The notes beneath the pieces are model-generated. The model had not been told where the DNA came from and searched no databases. It worked only from the letters and a program-made list of their open reading frames with translations. DNA of 64,000 nucleotides from Flavobacterium sp. ALD4 (GTDB lineage Bacteria; Bacteroidota; Bacteroidia; Flavobacteriales; Flavobacteriaceae): NCBI RefSeq assembly GCF_002836475.1, contig NZ_PJBJ01000022.1, positions 124,001-188,000 on the forward strand, in the 5' to 3' direction. The stretch's first letter is position 1. Every line of letters begins with the position of its first letter. The translations under genes and the position numbers were made by a program. Below are positions 1-9,092 of this stretch, piece by piece.

Positions 1-175
1 AGAAAGTATAGAATACTTTTTTCTTAAACACATAGTCCCGAAGCTTCGGGGCATAGATTTTTATGTTGTAATAAAAGGTATTTCATTTTCTTTAGAGAAC
101 AGCCCTTTCGCTACATGCTGAATACTCAAAACTGAATTGGTAACACACTGACTAGTGCAATCTGAATACCGAAAA
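1..175. other. Intergenic edge with short GC palindrome
   Basis: No gene is seen before coaD. Positions 37-50 are a perfect 14-bp palindrome, CCCGAAGCTTCGGG, one of several short TCCCGA...TCGGGA palindromes in the intergenic DNA of this window. It could be part of a terminator for coaD or a dispersed repeat; there is no strong T-run beside it. Confidence 0.5.
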
Positions 176-631
176 CTATTTAACTCTCACCGCTTTAGGG
201 ACTAGCATTTGGTATTCACCGCCGTTTCGGAGTACGTCCCGTACGATGCTGGAACTAATGTACGAAGTACGTGCCGCAGTCAACAAAAATACCGTTTCTA
301 TTTTGGACAGATGCCTGTTCGTGTGTGCAATGGCTTTTTCGAATTCAAAATCGGCAGGATTACGCAAACCACGCAGAATAAAATCGGCTTTGATTCTATG
401 ACATAAATCAATCGTCAGACCTTCATAGGTGATCACCGTAACTTTTGGCTCATCTTTGAATGTTTCCTCGACAAAGCGCTTTCTGTCTTCCAAGGAAAAC
501 ATGTATTTCTTTTCGGCATTAACACCTATTGCAATCACTATTTCGTCAAAAAGGGAAACCCCTCTTTTTATAATGTCTTCATGTCCTAGTGTTATGGGGT
601 CAAACGATCCTGGAAATATGGCTTTTCTCAT
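176..631 (-). CDS. coaD: Phosphopantetheine adenylyltransferase
   Basis: Cytoplasmic enzyme that transfers AMP from ATP to 4'-phosphopantetheine, the penultimate step of coenzyme A synthesis. The 151-residue length is usual for CoaD. Near the N terminus is the nucleotidyltransferase motif PGSFDPITLGHEDII (residues about 7-21), with the T/HxGH signature. The C-terminal ISSSIVRD motif (about 125-133) is also typical. The start ATG at 631 gives the canonical MRKAIFPGSFDP beginning. The gene lies downstream of ddl and a zinc-ribbon protein on the same strand, an arrangement common in flavobacteria. Identification rests on clear family motifs. Confidence 0.97.
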   Translation of the reverse strand: MRKAIFPGSFDPITLGHEDIIKRGVSLFDEIVIAIGVNAEKKYMFSLEDRKRFVEETFKDEPKVTVITYEGLTIDLCHRIKADFILRGLRNPADFEFEKAIAHTNRHLSKIETVFLLTAARTSYISSSIVRDVLRNGGEYQMLVPKAVRVK

Positions 632-693
632 TTGTTTAAGATTTTAAAATTTAGATTCTTTACTTAGTATTAATATAAAAAAAATAGAAATTG

Positions 694-1302
694 TTAATCG
701 CGGTCTATTTGATAGATTATTCTTTTATCAAATAATTCTTTCAGGTTTTCTTTTGAGAAAAACTGTGTTCTCTTGTAATTTTCATCAATATCTATTTCGT
801 TAATTCCTGTTCCACTGCTCGTTTCCATATCATTAAGGTAGATATTAACACTGTCTCTAATGACTGATTTAACTTTTAAAGTAGAAAAGTGTCCATCGTT
901 ATTTATTCGATAAATATCACCAGTAAAAGGATTTTGTATGTATGTTTTTTCAGCTTTTTCAGCTCGAATTCCAGTATAAATGGCAACTGACATTAAAGCT
1001 GCTAATAAAAAGGAACCTGAAAATTGCCATACGGGAGTTTTTACAGGACTCTTTTTATATTGTTTCTGGAAGATGTTTTTAATTTCATAAGGTAATTCTA
1101 TTAATTTATATATCTTTTTGCAATTGTCGCACTCTACTATAATTGTTCGTTTAATTGGAGCAGTTGGTATGATGATAACATTTACAAAGCCCCCGTATAT
1201 TGAGAATTTTAATCCGTTTTTAAAATTACAATTTGGGCACAATGAATTTTCAATAGTTCCCGTTTGTATTTTTTTTACGTTACGACCTATATTTAGTAGC
1301 AT
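694..1302 (-). CDS. Zinc-ribbon, single-membrane-span protein
   Basis: I do not recognise a named family. The 202-residue protein begins with a probable zinc ribbon: a CPNC pair at about residues 22-25 and a second CDNC pair at about 58-61. A single hydrophobic segment follows (about residues 92-110, FSGSFLLAALMSVAIYTG), and the polar C-terminal half would then lie on the other side of the membrane. It sits between ddl and coaD on the same strand with short gaps, so co-transcription is likely. The ribbon could bind a partner or nucleic acid, but no function can be assigned. Confidence 0.75.
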   Translation of the reverse strand: MLLNIGRNVKKIQTGTIENSLCPNCNFKNGLKFSIYGGFVNVIIIPTAPIKRTIIVECDNCKKIYKLIELPYEIKNIFQKQYKKSPVKTPVWQFSGSFLLAALMSVAIYTGIRAEKAEKTYIQNPFTGDIYRINNDGHFSTLKVKSVIRDSVNIYLNDMETSSGTGINEIDIDENYKRTQFFSKENLKELFDKRIIYQIDRD

Positions 1303-1342
1303 AAGTCAAGTATTAATTACTAATTAAGACAATGTTTCTTGA

Positions 1343-2311
1343 TTATAATGCCAATTCTATAGCATTCGTAAACAAATCTTCTAGTGAAATTCCTGCTGCT
1401 AACGATTGTTGCGGAAGTAGACTTTCTGATGTCAGACCGGGTACAGTATTCATCTCTAGCATGAAGGGCTCGTCCTCTACAATAATAAACTCCGTTCTCG
1501 AGAAGCCTTTGATCCTTAGTAACTCATAAGCGCGCTTCGCTATAGCGCCCACTTTCTCCGTCATTTCATCAGAAATTCGTGCCGGTGTGATTTCTTGGGA
1601 TTTTCCGAGATATTTAGCTTCATAGTCAAAGAATTCATTTTCTGAAACAATTTCAGTGATGGGCAAAACGGTTGTTATTCCTTTATAGTTGATTACGCCC
1701 ACTGAAACTTCAGTACCGTCAAGGAAGCTTTCTATGATGATTTCGTTATCTTCCACATAGGCTACTTCTATGGCAAGGGGCAACTCGGCTTCGGTTTTTA
1801 CTTTTGAAATTCCAAAACTGGAACCTGCTTTATTGGGTTTCACAAAACAAGGTAATCCCACTTTTTTCACTATTTCGTCTGTGTAGATTTTGTCGCCTTT
1901 GTTCAAGTAATAGGAAACTGCGCTTTTTATTCCGTATGGTTTTAATACCGAGAGGAAGTCTCTTTTGTTGAACGTGAGCGCCGCTTGGTAATAATCACAT
2001 GAGGTTTGTGGAATTTCTAGCAATTCAAGAAAGGCTTGCATGAGCCCGTCTTCACCCGGAGTTCCGTGTATCGCGTTAAAAACACAATCAAAATTGATTT
2101 TATTGCCGTCAACGGTCACCGAAAAATCATTTTTATCTATTGGGAATTCGATTTCATTATCGTCCACGTAGACCCATTTTTCTTTTAATATATGGACGCA
2201 AAATCCGTTGTATTTCGTTTTATCCAGATAGTGGTGTACGAGATTCCCGCTAATCAGTGATATTTTATACTCGCTGGAATAACCACCCATGATAATGGCA
2301 ATGTTTTTCAT
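1343..2311 (-). CDS. ddl: D-alanine--D-alanine ligase
   Basis: ATP-grasp enzyme that joins two D-alanines for the peptidoglycan stem peptide. At 322 residues it has the normal length. It begins MKNIAIIMGGYSSEYKIS, the Ddl N-terminal signature. It has the ATP-grasp segment PCFVKPNKAGSSFGISKV (about 154-171) and the C-terminal metal and substrate loop FMLEMNTVPGLTSES (about 285-300). It is divergent from the PASTA-rluD pair on the other strand, and this cell-wall/RluD neighbourhood is typical of Flavobacteriaceae. Confidence 0.97.
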   Translation of the reverse strand: MKNIAIIMGGYSSEYKISLISGNLVHHYLDKTKYNGFCVHILKEKWVYVDDNEIEFPIDKNDFSVTVDGNKINFDCVFNAIHGTPGEDGLMQAFLELLEIPQTSCDYYQAALTFNKRDFLSVLKPYGIKSAVSYYLNKGDKIYTDEIVKKVGLPCFVKPNKAGSSFGISKVKTEAELPLAIEVAYVEDNEIIIESFLDGTEVSVGVINYKGITTVLPITEIVSENEFFDYEAKYLGKSQEITPARISDEMTEKVGAIAKRAYELLRIKGFSRTEFIIVEDEPFMLEMNTVPGLTSESLLPQQSLAAGISLEDLFTNAIELAL

Positions 2312-2706
2312 TCTATTTTGTTTAAGGTTTTGAGGTTTAAAGTTTTATATTTAAACTCATATTTAGGGTTTCTTGTTTTGACAACCAATGGTATTTAGTC
2401 CCGATAATAGCGAATTCCTTTTCTTGTTCTCGTTTTTAACGACCTCAGTAAAAGATATAGCGTCCCGATGCTTCGGAAGCGAGAAATAGCTACTAATTCA
2501 TGTCTGCGATATAAAATTAACTTTTTCTTTGAACTAATTCCCCTTTCATAAAAATGAGGGGGTACTAATCTTAATTTTTTACTGGTTCAAAAATAGAAAT
2601 GTTTTTTCACTTTCTCTAAAGACAGACGTTAAATACTATTAAACAAAATTATCATTTTTTTTGAAACGAATAAGGTATATCTTTGCCGTATTATAAAAAT
2701 AAATTT
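2312..2706. other. Divergent intergenic region ddl / PASTA gene
   Basis: About 395 bp between the divergent ddl and PASTA genes. It holds short palindrome-like pieces related to the TCCCGA...TCGG family (2464-2476; a half-site near 2399-2410) and the TAnnTTTG element of the PASTA gene at 2678-2685. No other gene is seen on either strand. Confidence 0.6.
2678..2685 (+). promoter_or_regulatory. -7 promoter element of PASTA-rluD
   Basis: TATCTTTG fits the Bacteroidota -7 consensus TAnnTTTG. It is 22 bp before the ATG at 2707, so transcription would start near 2690. That excludes the upstream TTG at 2683 as the start codon. No well-spaced -33 TTG is visible. Confidence 0.6.
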
Positions 2707-3324
2707 ATGAGTTTACCTAAGTATCTTATCAGCCGTGTATTTCTTGTTCAAGTATTTTTAGCCGTTTTGATTATTGCTGTACTGGGATTTTTTTTTATGC
2801 ATTGGTTGACCTTTACGACTGATCATGGAAATGAAATCACGGTTCCTAATTTGAGCAAATTAACGGAGGAGCAAGTCGAGGAGAAACTGGATGAATTAGA
2901 TCTTGATTATGTATTGCTGGATAGTGTAAATTATAAGAGTGATTTTCCCAAGTTTTCTGTTGTACAGCAGGATCCTTTGCCAGGCGAAAAAGTGAAAGTG
3001 GGAAGAAAGGTCTATATCAAAATTAACAGTTCCGGATTTTCGTCAGTGAAAGTTCCGGATTTAATTGGAAAAACCTATCGTGAAGCAGTCCCTACTTTAA
3101 AAACATTGGGCTTAGAAGAGGGAACGATTACGTATGTGCCGAACCTTGGAAAAGACATGGTGCTGGAAATGCGTTACAAAGGAAGAAACATAAAACCGGG
3201 GGATAAAGTCTTGAAATCCTCTAAAATCGATTTGGTTTTAGGTGACGGTAAAATGAGTTATGAAGAAGAGATAGGAACGGATAGTATTGCTAATCCAACA
3301 GAAGAAATGCCAAATGAACAATAA
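2707..3324 (+). CDS. PASTA-domain membrane protein
   Basis: A bitopic inner-membrane protein of 205 residues with a short cytoplasmic N terminus, one transmembrane helix (about residues 12-34) and two periplasmic PASTA domains. The PASTA repeats begin near ITVPNLSKLTEEQVEEKL and VKVPDLIGKTYREAVPTL. PASTA domains bind muropeptides or beta-lactams in other bacteria, but here no kinase or penicillin-binding domain is attached. I chose ATG 2707 because a promoter element overlaps the upstream alternative start. The last 11 bp overlap the start of rluD, so the two are translationally linked. A role in cell-wall sensing is an inference. Confidence 0.85.
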   Translation: MSLPKYLISRVFLVQVFLAVLIIAVLGFFFMHWLTFTTDHGNEITVPNLSKLTEEQVEEKLDELDLDYVLLDSVNYKSDFPKFSVVQQDPLPGEKVKVGRKVYIKINSSGFSSVKVPDLIGKTYREAVPTLKTLGLEEGTITYVPNLGKDMVLEMRYKGRNIKPGDKVLKSSKIDLVLGDGKMSYEEEIGTDSIANPTEEMPNEQ

Positions 3325-4357
3325 TGTAGAGTCAGTTGACTTAGAAGAAGAATTATACGAACACTTTAAATTTGAAGTACCTAAAGGTCAAGCGCCTTTG
3401 CGAATCGACAAATATTTGATGGGTCTGATTCAAAATGCAACCCGTAACAAAATTCAAATAGCTGCTACGGAAGGGAATATTTTTGTGAACGACTCTACAG
3501 TAAAGTCGAATTACAAAGTAAAAGCTTTTGATGTAGTGCGTGTGATGCTAACGCATCCTCCCTTTGAAAATCATATTGTGCCGGAGAATATTCCATTGGA
3601 TATTGTTTATGAAGATGACACCTTGTTGTTGATTAACAAAAAGCCAGGAATGGTTGTTCATCCAGGACACGGAAACTACACTGGAACTTTAGTTCATGCC
3701 TTGGCGTATCATTTTGATAACTTGCCAATGAACAGTAGCGAGCGACCGGGACTGGTGCATCGAATTGACAAAGACACCTCAGGATTATTGGTGATTGCCA
3801 AAACGGAAGCTGCGATGTCACACCTAGCAAAACAATTTGAAGCTAAAACTTCCGAAAGGGAGTATGTGGCGCTTGTGTGGGGTAATGTAGTTGCCGATGC
3901 AGGAACAATTGAAGGTAATGTGGCCCGTCACGTAAAAGACCGCATGCAAATGGCTGTTTTTGCCGATCCTGAAATAGGGAAGCCAGCAGTTACGCACTAC
4001 AAGGTATTGGAACGTTTTGGTTATGTGACGTTGATCTCGTGCCAACTGGAAACGGGAAGAACGCATCAAATTCGTGTTCATTTAAAGCACATTGGTCACA
4101 CTTTGTTTAATGACGAGCGTTATGGCGGTCATTTGATTTTGAAAGGAACTACGTTTACTAAGTACAAACAGTTTATAGACAATTGTTTTAAAATATTGCC
4201 AAGACAGGCCCTACATGCCAAAACACTTGGATTTGTTCATCCTACAACGGGTGAGATGATGCGTTTTGATACAGAGCTGCCTCAGGATTTTCAGGATTGT
4301 ATTGAAAAATGGAGAGGTTACTCTAAAACCAATTTAACGGAAGAAGGCGAGAAATAG
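3314..4357 (+). CDS. rluD: 23S rRNA pseudouridine synthase, RluD type
   Basis: RluA-family pseudouridine synthase predicted to modify uridines of 23S rRNA helix 69. The 347-residue protein has an N-terminal S4 RNA-binding domain (about residues 20-80) and the catalytic motif HRIDKDTSGLLVIAK (near 145-160), whose first Asp after HRI is the catalytic residue. The C-terminal half carries ETGRTHQIRVH, another family signature. The ATG at 3314 lies within the end of the PASTA gene (ATGAACAATAA overlap), which favours it over an upstream TTG at 3287. A terminator follows. Confidence 0.93.
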   Translation: MNNNVESVDLEEELYEHFKFEVPKGQAPLRIDKYLMGLIQNATRNKIQIAATEGNIFVNDSTVKSNYKVKAFDVVRVMLTHPPFENHIVPENIPLDIVYEDDTLLLINKKPGMVVHPGHGNYTGTLVHALAYHFDNLPMNSSERPGLVHRIDKDTSGLLVIAKTEAAMSHLAKQFEAKTSEREYVALVWGNVVADAGTIEGNVARHVKDRMQMAVFADPEIGKPAVTHYKVLERFGYVTLISCQLETGRTHQIRVHLKHIGHTLFNDERYGGHLILKGTTFTKYKQFIDNCFKILPRQALHAKTLGFVHPTTGEMMRFDTELPQDFQDCIEKWRGYSKTNLTEEGEK

Positions 4358-4400
4358 ACTTATCGCAGTATAGCACTGTCTAAGATATCCATCTAAATGA

Positions 4401-4432
4401 AAATCCCTCTTGATAACAATCGAGAGGGATTT
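4401..4432 (+). terminator. Terminator of PASTA-rluD
   Basis: Inverted repeat AAATCCCTCTTGA / TCGAGAGGGATTT around a 6-nt loop, 43 bp after the rluD stop codon. The right arm ends in TTT and TTCTTATTT follows. Confidence 0.85.
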
Positions 4433-4745
4433 CTTATTTGTACTTTGGTTTACGGGAAGTAGCGACTCCACGAGTTGGAGTGAATTAGGTTATTTTCCTG
4501 GTTCTTTAATAGTACTCGGTTTTTGGAAATAATATTATCGATAATCTGGATAAAATATTTTTTTTCTAAAGAGCCAGGTTTGTCTAAAATATTTCTAATT
4601 TCATTTTTTAAATTGGATTTTTACCGCAAGATAAAATGAGGCATTATTTTTTTTAGCTTATCTCTAAATTATAGTATTGTGAAATCAAAATACAACACCC
4701 GCTCTTAGTGATATTGCTCAATTATTCTTAAAATAGAAAAGAAGT
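4433..4745. other. Gene-free stretch
   Basis: About 310 bp of AT-rich DNA between the convergent rluD and alkB-like genes. I see no reading frame, repeat or convincing promoter in it. Confidence 0.6.
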
Positions 4746-5357
4746 CTATAGTATTTCAATTGTTCGGAAAGTAAGATTTACTCTAGGAGTAGTAATGCGT
4801 GTAGTGGGTGGTAAGCGATGCTGCCAGTGAGTTTGGGTTTCTTCTTTCATGACTAACAAGCTGCCGTGACATAAGTTCTGTGATACCGTTTCCTTGCTGT
4901 CTTTGTGTTTGAAGGTAAATTTTCGTTCGGCACCAAAACTTACGGAGGCGATGGCTCCATTTTTTTTTAAGTTTTTCTCGGCATCACTGTGCCAGCCCAT
5001 TCCTTCGGTACCTGTGTGATATAAATTCAGCAGACAAGAATTATAGGTTTCTCCAGTTTTTTCCTCCACCAGGGTTTTTAGCGCCAGCAATTCGGGAGTC
5101 CAGATTAAGGCTTGCTTAGTTCTTTTAGAGTAGGTATAATTAAAAGTAGTATCCCCATACCAAGCGACCTTTCTTTTGGTGATGATGAGTTTACCAAAAA
5201 TGACGGCCTCATCGTTTTTCCAATCAATGGTTTCCAATAAATTCTCTAGGTAAAAGTTGGCTTCTTGCAGGGGCATCATATGCCCGTAATAAAATACGGT
5301 TCCGTCTTTGGGCAACAGGTTTTGGTTCTCGTCTAATCCGGTGCTGAATAAATCCAT
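4746..5357 (-). CDS. AlkB-like 2-oxoglutarate/Fe(II) dioxygenase
   Basis: Predicted oxidative DNA/RNA dealkylation repair enzyme that removes methyl adducts such as 1-methyladenine or 3-methylcytosine using Fe(II), O2 and 2-oxoglutarate. The C-terminal half shows the iron-binding HxD (GMGWHSDAEKNL), the distal His (THWQHRLPP) and the 2-oxoglutarate-binding arginines (PRVNLTFR). At about 203 residues it is the size of AlkB/ALKBH2-type proteins. A TTG at 5390 is in frame, but ATG 5357 gives the usual MDLFSTG... beginning and is preferred. It appears monocistronic. Confidence 0.88.
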   Translation of the reverse strand: MDLFSTGLDENQNLLPKDGTVFYYGHMMPLQEANFYLENLLETIDWKNDEAVIFGKLIITKRKVAWYGDTTFNYTYSKRTKQALIWTPELLALKTLVEEKTGETYNSCLLNLYHTGTEGMGWHSDAEKNLKKNGAIASVSFGAERKFTFKHKDSKETVSQNLCHGSLLVMKEETQTHWQHRLPPTTRITTPRVNLTFRTIEIL

Positions 5358-5613
5358 TGGTTGTATGCTGTTTTCTTGCAATGACCACAAGGTCGGAAAT
5401 TGTTTTGAATTGCTTGTGTCTCAGCGCTAAAAAATACTCAATTTTCTTTTTTCATTTGCTTCTCTGATTTGCAATGTAGCGTTCTATAAATTTTGAGTTT
5501 ACCATTTCCTGCCAAGACAATTTGCTTTCGCTTGATTTTGGACTTTAGTTTGGCGGTTGTTATTTGTTTGTGTGCTATTATTGTTTTTGTTTTGCGTGAG
5601 GAGTTGTAGTGGG

Positions 5614-5662
5614 AATCTCTCTTGTCTTGTCTCGTTTAAAACTAGACGAGACAAGAGAGATT
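5614..5662. terminator. Long intergenic hairpin (possible terminator)
   Basis: A 14-bp perfect inverted repeat (AATCTCTCTTGTCT, 5614-5627, against 5649-5662) with a 21-nt loop. A second weaker repeat lies just after it (TCCCGAT...ATTGGGA, 5669-5687). It lies downstream of the GNAT gene on the minus strand, so termination is possible, but it lacks a clear T-run and could be a dispersed palindromic element. Confidence 0.45.
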
Positions 5663-5722
5663 GAAAAATCCCGATCGCTATTGGGAGCTCCTTATTTGTC
5701 GCAGGGGCATTCCCAACTCCTT

Positions 5723-6232
5723 TTACAATTTTATTTCAAATAGGCAACAACCTTTAGTTGTTTGATAATGCAGAGGCAATCCCGCAGTAGATTTTAAATC
5801 GAATAGTCCCAGGAAATCAAAGCCGGCATTCGTGTAATGTTCAATAAGTTTTACATTCTTGCCCAAGGTGTCTAAACGAATATAATCTTTATCGATGCTT
5901 CGGGCATATTCTTTTGCCCAGTCTACTATAGTTCCAACAAAATTATGACCTCTAAAATAGGGGTTTGTGGCTATACGATGGATGTAGATGGCATCATCGC
6001 AGTCGCGTTCTTCCCAAATTTCAGCATCGTCAAATGTTATGGCCCATACACAGGCAATTTTGTCGTCGATCAGGAGTTTCCATTGTCTGTTTTCGCTTAG
6101 TTCTGTCTGGACTAATTGGCGTTCAAAGTCGGGCCAAACCACTACTTTTTTTGTTTTTTGGTATGCCGAAGCGATGGCGTACAGTCTAAATATTTCATCG
6201 ACATCCGTAGCAACTGAGTTTTCTATTTTCAT
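5723..6232 (-). CDS. GNAT-family N-acetyltransferase
   Basis: Single-domain GNAT acetyltransferase of 169 residues, predicted to move an acetyl group from acetyl-CoA to an unknown amine. Typical features are the central beta strand IYIHRIATNPYFRGHNFVGTIVDWAKEYA (about 93-123), equivalent to the acetyl-CoA pyrophosphate loop, and the C-terminal IEHYTNAGFDFLGL segment. The ATG at 6232 gives the standard start. The substrate cannot be told from sequence, and the neighbours give no hint. Confidence 0.85.
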   Translation of the reverse strand: MKIENSVATDVDEIFRLYAIASAYQKTKKVVVWPDFERQLVQTELSENRQWKLLIDDKIACVWAITFDDAEIWEERDCDDAIYIHRIATNPYFRGHNFVGTIVDWAKEYARSIDKDYIRLDTLGKNVKLIEHYTNAGFDFLGLFDLKSTAGLPLHYQTTKGCCLFEIKL

Positions 6233-6566
6233 ATTCTAAATTTTATTTTTTTGTGATCTGGCCAACTAATGATTTCCTTAACTACTACAATGCGATTGTA
6301 ATCGATAGTTTCTTGTGAGTCATTGCATTTTGTATCACAAATATCGGAAGTGTTTTAACATTATAAAATCTGAAACTTTGCATATTGCTTTTTTGAAGCA
6401 AGTAGTAATATATGAAATAAGTTTTACCCACGTCTTGCACTTGTTTTTGAATGCGAAAGTCCTGTTGTTGTACAATAGTTAATTATAAGTTAAAAGTGGT
6501 TATACGAATGATTATATGTAGGTGTAAACTTATTTTTGAGACTAATTAATCATTAAAAACCAATAA
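6233..6566. other. Divergent intergenic region GNAT / metalloprotease
   Basis: About 330 bp between divergent genes. Apart from the TATTTTTG element at 6531-6538 I see no gene or clear repeat. Confidence 0.55.
6531..6538 (+). promoter_or_regulatory. Possible -7 element of the metalloprotease gene
   Basis: TATTTTTG fits TAnnTTTG, 28 bp before the start codon at 6567. No good -33 TTG is found at the usual distance, so this call is tentative. Confidence 0.4.
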
Positions 6567-9047
6567 ATGAAGAAATTATTCATTTTAAGCACGCTGGCAG
6601 CTTTTGTATTTGTGCCAAGCTCAGTAATAGCACAAAAAAAGTGGCATCTAGATAAGAAAAAGAATAAAAAAACAGAAGTGGTTGCGTCTCCAGAAAAAAA
6701 ACCTGAAGTTGCCATTAAACCTTATGATAAGATAATTACAAAAGATGCCATCTCTGACACTGGTTTGTTCACGGTACATAAAGTAGATAAAAAATATTAT
6801 TTTGAAATCCCTAATAAGTTATTGGACAAGGATATGCTGCTGGTCAGCAGACTGTCTAAACTACCTTCTAATTTGGGTGGTGGTTATGTCAATGCTGGTT
6901 CAGAGACAAATGAACAATTAGTAGTTTGGCAGCGTTTTCAAGATAAAATTCTAATTAAATTGAAATCTTATAATGCTGTAGCAAATGACAGTTTGCCTAT
7001 CAGTATCTCTGTGAAAAACAACAATTATGAGCCAACTTTGTTCGCTTTTGATATTGCTGCTTTCAGTAAAGATTCAGCCAATACGGTGATAGATGTATCT
7101 AAATTTTACGGAAGTGATATTAAGGCTATCAGTGGATTATCAGCCGGTATGAGAGAGACCTATAAGGTAAAGGGCATGGATGATTCTCGCAGTTTTATCA
7201 CGGGGATGAAAAGTTTCCCAATGAATATTGAGGTTATTCAGGATTTTACTTATAATGCGACTAAGCCGCCTGTTCTACAAGATACGGAAACTATTAGTAT
7301 CCAAATGAACCAATCGATGATTTTACTACCTGAAAAAATGATGGAGCCGCGTCTTGCTGATCCAAGAGTAGGCTGGTTTACTGTGAGTCAATATGATTAT
7401 GGTAGCAATGAATTAAAATCAGATAAAAAAACCTATATCCGCAGATGGCGTTTAGAGCCAAAAGATGCTGTGGCTTATGCCAAAGGAGAACTGGTTGAAC
7501 CAATAAAGCCTATCGTTTATTACATTGACCCAGCTACACCAGAAAAACTTCGTAAATACATCAAGCAAGGTATAGAAGAATGGCAAAAGCCATTTGAAAC
7601 TGCAGGTTTTAAAAACGCTATTATTGCGAAAGACCCACCAACGAAAGAAGAAGATCCCGATTTTAGTCCAGAGGATATACGGTATTCGGTAATACGCTAC
7701 GTAGCCAGTACGACACGTAATGCGGTTGGTCCGAGTGTCTCTGACCCCCGAACAGGAGAAATTATTGAGAGTGATATTATTTGGTACCACAATCACTTAC
7801 GTTCGTATCGAAATCGCTATTTATTAGAAACGGGTGCGGCTAACCCTTCCGCACGAACATTAAATACAAGCGATGAGGAAATGGGAGAGATGATGCGTTT
7901 TGTTATAGCTCATGAGGTAGGACATGCGCTTGGTTTTCCACATAATATGGGAGCGAGTTGCGCCTATGAGACGGAGAGTTATAGAAACGCCGCTTTTACC
8001 CAAAAAAATGGAATAGCGGCTAGTTTGATGGATTATGCCCGTTTTAATTATATAGCACAACCAGGAGACAAAGGAGTTCGGTTTATTCGCCAGATGGGTC
8101 CTTACGATCATTATGCGGTGAATTGGGGCTACCGTGTAATTCCAAACTTAGTTACTCCGGAAGCAGAAGTTCCTACTTTAGACAAGTGGATTCTGGAAAA
8201 AGCGGGAGATCCAATGTATAAGTTTGGTAAGCAAAGTAGTAGTTTTGATCCAACTTCACAAACGGAAGACATAGGTAATAGCTCAATGAAAGCCAGTAGC
8301 TACGGACTTAAAAACTTAGAATATGTGGCAGCACATTTATCCGAGTGGACCAGTGATGTAACTAATAATTATGAGGATTTAAGTGAATTGTATGATGAGC
8401 TTTTGAGTGTATGGAGCCGTTATATAGGGCATGTTGTGACGAATGTGGGTGGTGTGTTTGAAGATATTAAAAAGCCCAATCAAAATGGAGTTGTTTATAA
8501 TGTTGTTCCCAAAGCACAGCAACAAGAAGCCATGCAGTGGTTGCAAACTAACGCTTTTGCTTCGCCTACGTGGCTGGTTAATTTAAAAACTTTAAAAAAC
8601 ACCGATTACTCCGGTTATACAGAACGTTTTAGAAAGTTACAGGTGAGACATTTGGATGATGTATTGAGTTTTGATCGGATAGGTCGCTTAATTGATGCTG
8701 AAATTTTAGGAACTACTAACTATACTGCTTTGAACTTATTACGTGATATGCGAAAAGGGATATGGAAAGAAGCTAATACAGCAACAACCGTATCTATCTA
8801 TCGCAGAAATTTACAGCGCGCCTATATTGTAAGGATGGAGTACCTAATGAAAGAAGAAATCAAATCAACTCGTTCAGCTGATTACTACAATGTGGCGCAA
8901 TCTGATGTGAGAGCTTTAGTAAGAGGAGAGTTGACAACCTTAAAAACGGCTTTGGCAATATCAAAAAGCAGAGCTGTAGACGTAGAGACGAAATACCATT
9001 ATGCAGACTGTATTGAACGAATCGCTTTGATTTTAGATCCCAAATAA
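6567..9047 (+). CDS. Secreted zinc-dependent metalloprotease (DUF5117/DUF4953 type)
   Basis: An 826-residue exported protein. The N terminus (about residues 1-22, MKKLFILSTLAAFVFVPSSVIAQ) is a Sec signal peptide. A DUF5117-like region follows (about 75-330). The catalytic domain has the metzincin-like zinc motif HEVGHALGFPHN, with His449, Glu450, His453 and His459, and a later SLMDYARFNY segment that corresponds to a Met-turn. Such proteins are common in Bacteroidota and are presumed periplasmic or outer-membrane-associated peptidases. Substrates are unknown. It is monocistronic, ending at a strong bidirectional terminator. Confidence 0.9.
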   Translation: MKKLFILSTLAAFVFVPSSVIAQKKWHLDKKKNKKTEVVASPEKKPEVAIKPYDKIITKDAISDTGLFTVHKVDKKYYFEIPNKLLDKDMLLVSRLSKLPSNLGGGYVNAGSETNEQLVVWQRFQDKILIKLKSYNAVANDSLPISISVKNNNYEPTLFAFDIAAFSKDSANTVIDVSKFYGSDIKAISGLSAGMRETYKVKGMDDSRSFITGMKSFPMNIEVIQDFTYNATKPPVLQDTETISIQMNQSMILLPEKMMEPRLADPRVGWFTVSQYDYGSNELKSDKKTYIRRWRLEPKDAVAYAKGELVEPIKPIVYYIDPATPEKLRKYIKQGIEEWQKPFETAGFKNAIIAKDPPTKEEDPDFSPEDIRYSVIRYVASTTRNAVGPSVSDPRTGEIIESDIIWYHNHLRSYRNRYLLETGAANPSARTLNTSDEEMGEMMRFVIAHEVGHALGFPHNMGASCAYETESYRNAAFTQKNGIAASLMDYARFNYIAQPGDKGVRFIRQMGPYDHYAVNWGYRVIPNLVTPEAEVPTLDKWILEKAGDPMYKFGKQSSSFDPTSQTEDIGNSSMKASSYGLKNLEYVAAHLSEWTSDVTNNYEDLSELYDELLSVWSRYIGHVVTNVGGVFEDIKKPNQNGVVYNVVPKAQQQEAMQWLQTNAFASPTWLVNLKTLKNTDYSGYTERFRKLQVRHLDDVLSFDRIGRLIDAEILGTTNYTALNLLRDMRKGIWKEANTATTVSIYRRNLQRAYIVRMEYLMKEEIKSTRSADYYNVAQSDVRALVRGELTTLKTALAISKSRAVDVETKYHYADCIERIALILDPK

Positions 9048-9066
9048 AAGTAAATAATACCCATGA

Positions 9067-9092
9067 AAAAGTCCGCTCTCGAGCGGACTTTT
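9067..9092. terminator. Bidirectional terminator
   Basis: AAAAGTCCGCT / AGCGGACTTTT perfect stem with a 4-nt loop, flanked by A and T runs. It lies exactly between the convergent metalloprotease (+) and transglutaminase-like (-) genes and serves both. Confidence 0.92.

Noticed and set aside
2683..2706. An upstream TTG start extending the PASTA protein by eight residues
   Set aside because: The TATCTTTG promoter element at 2678-2685 overlaps it, so transcription would start downstream of it.
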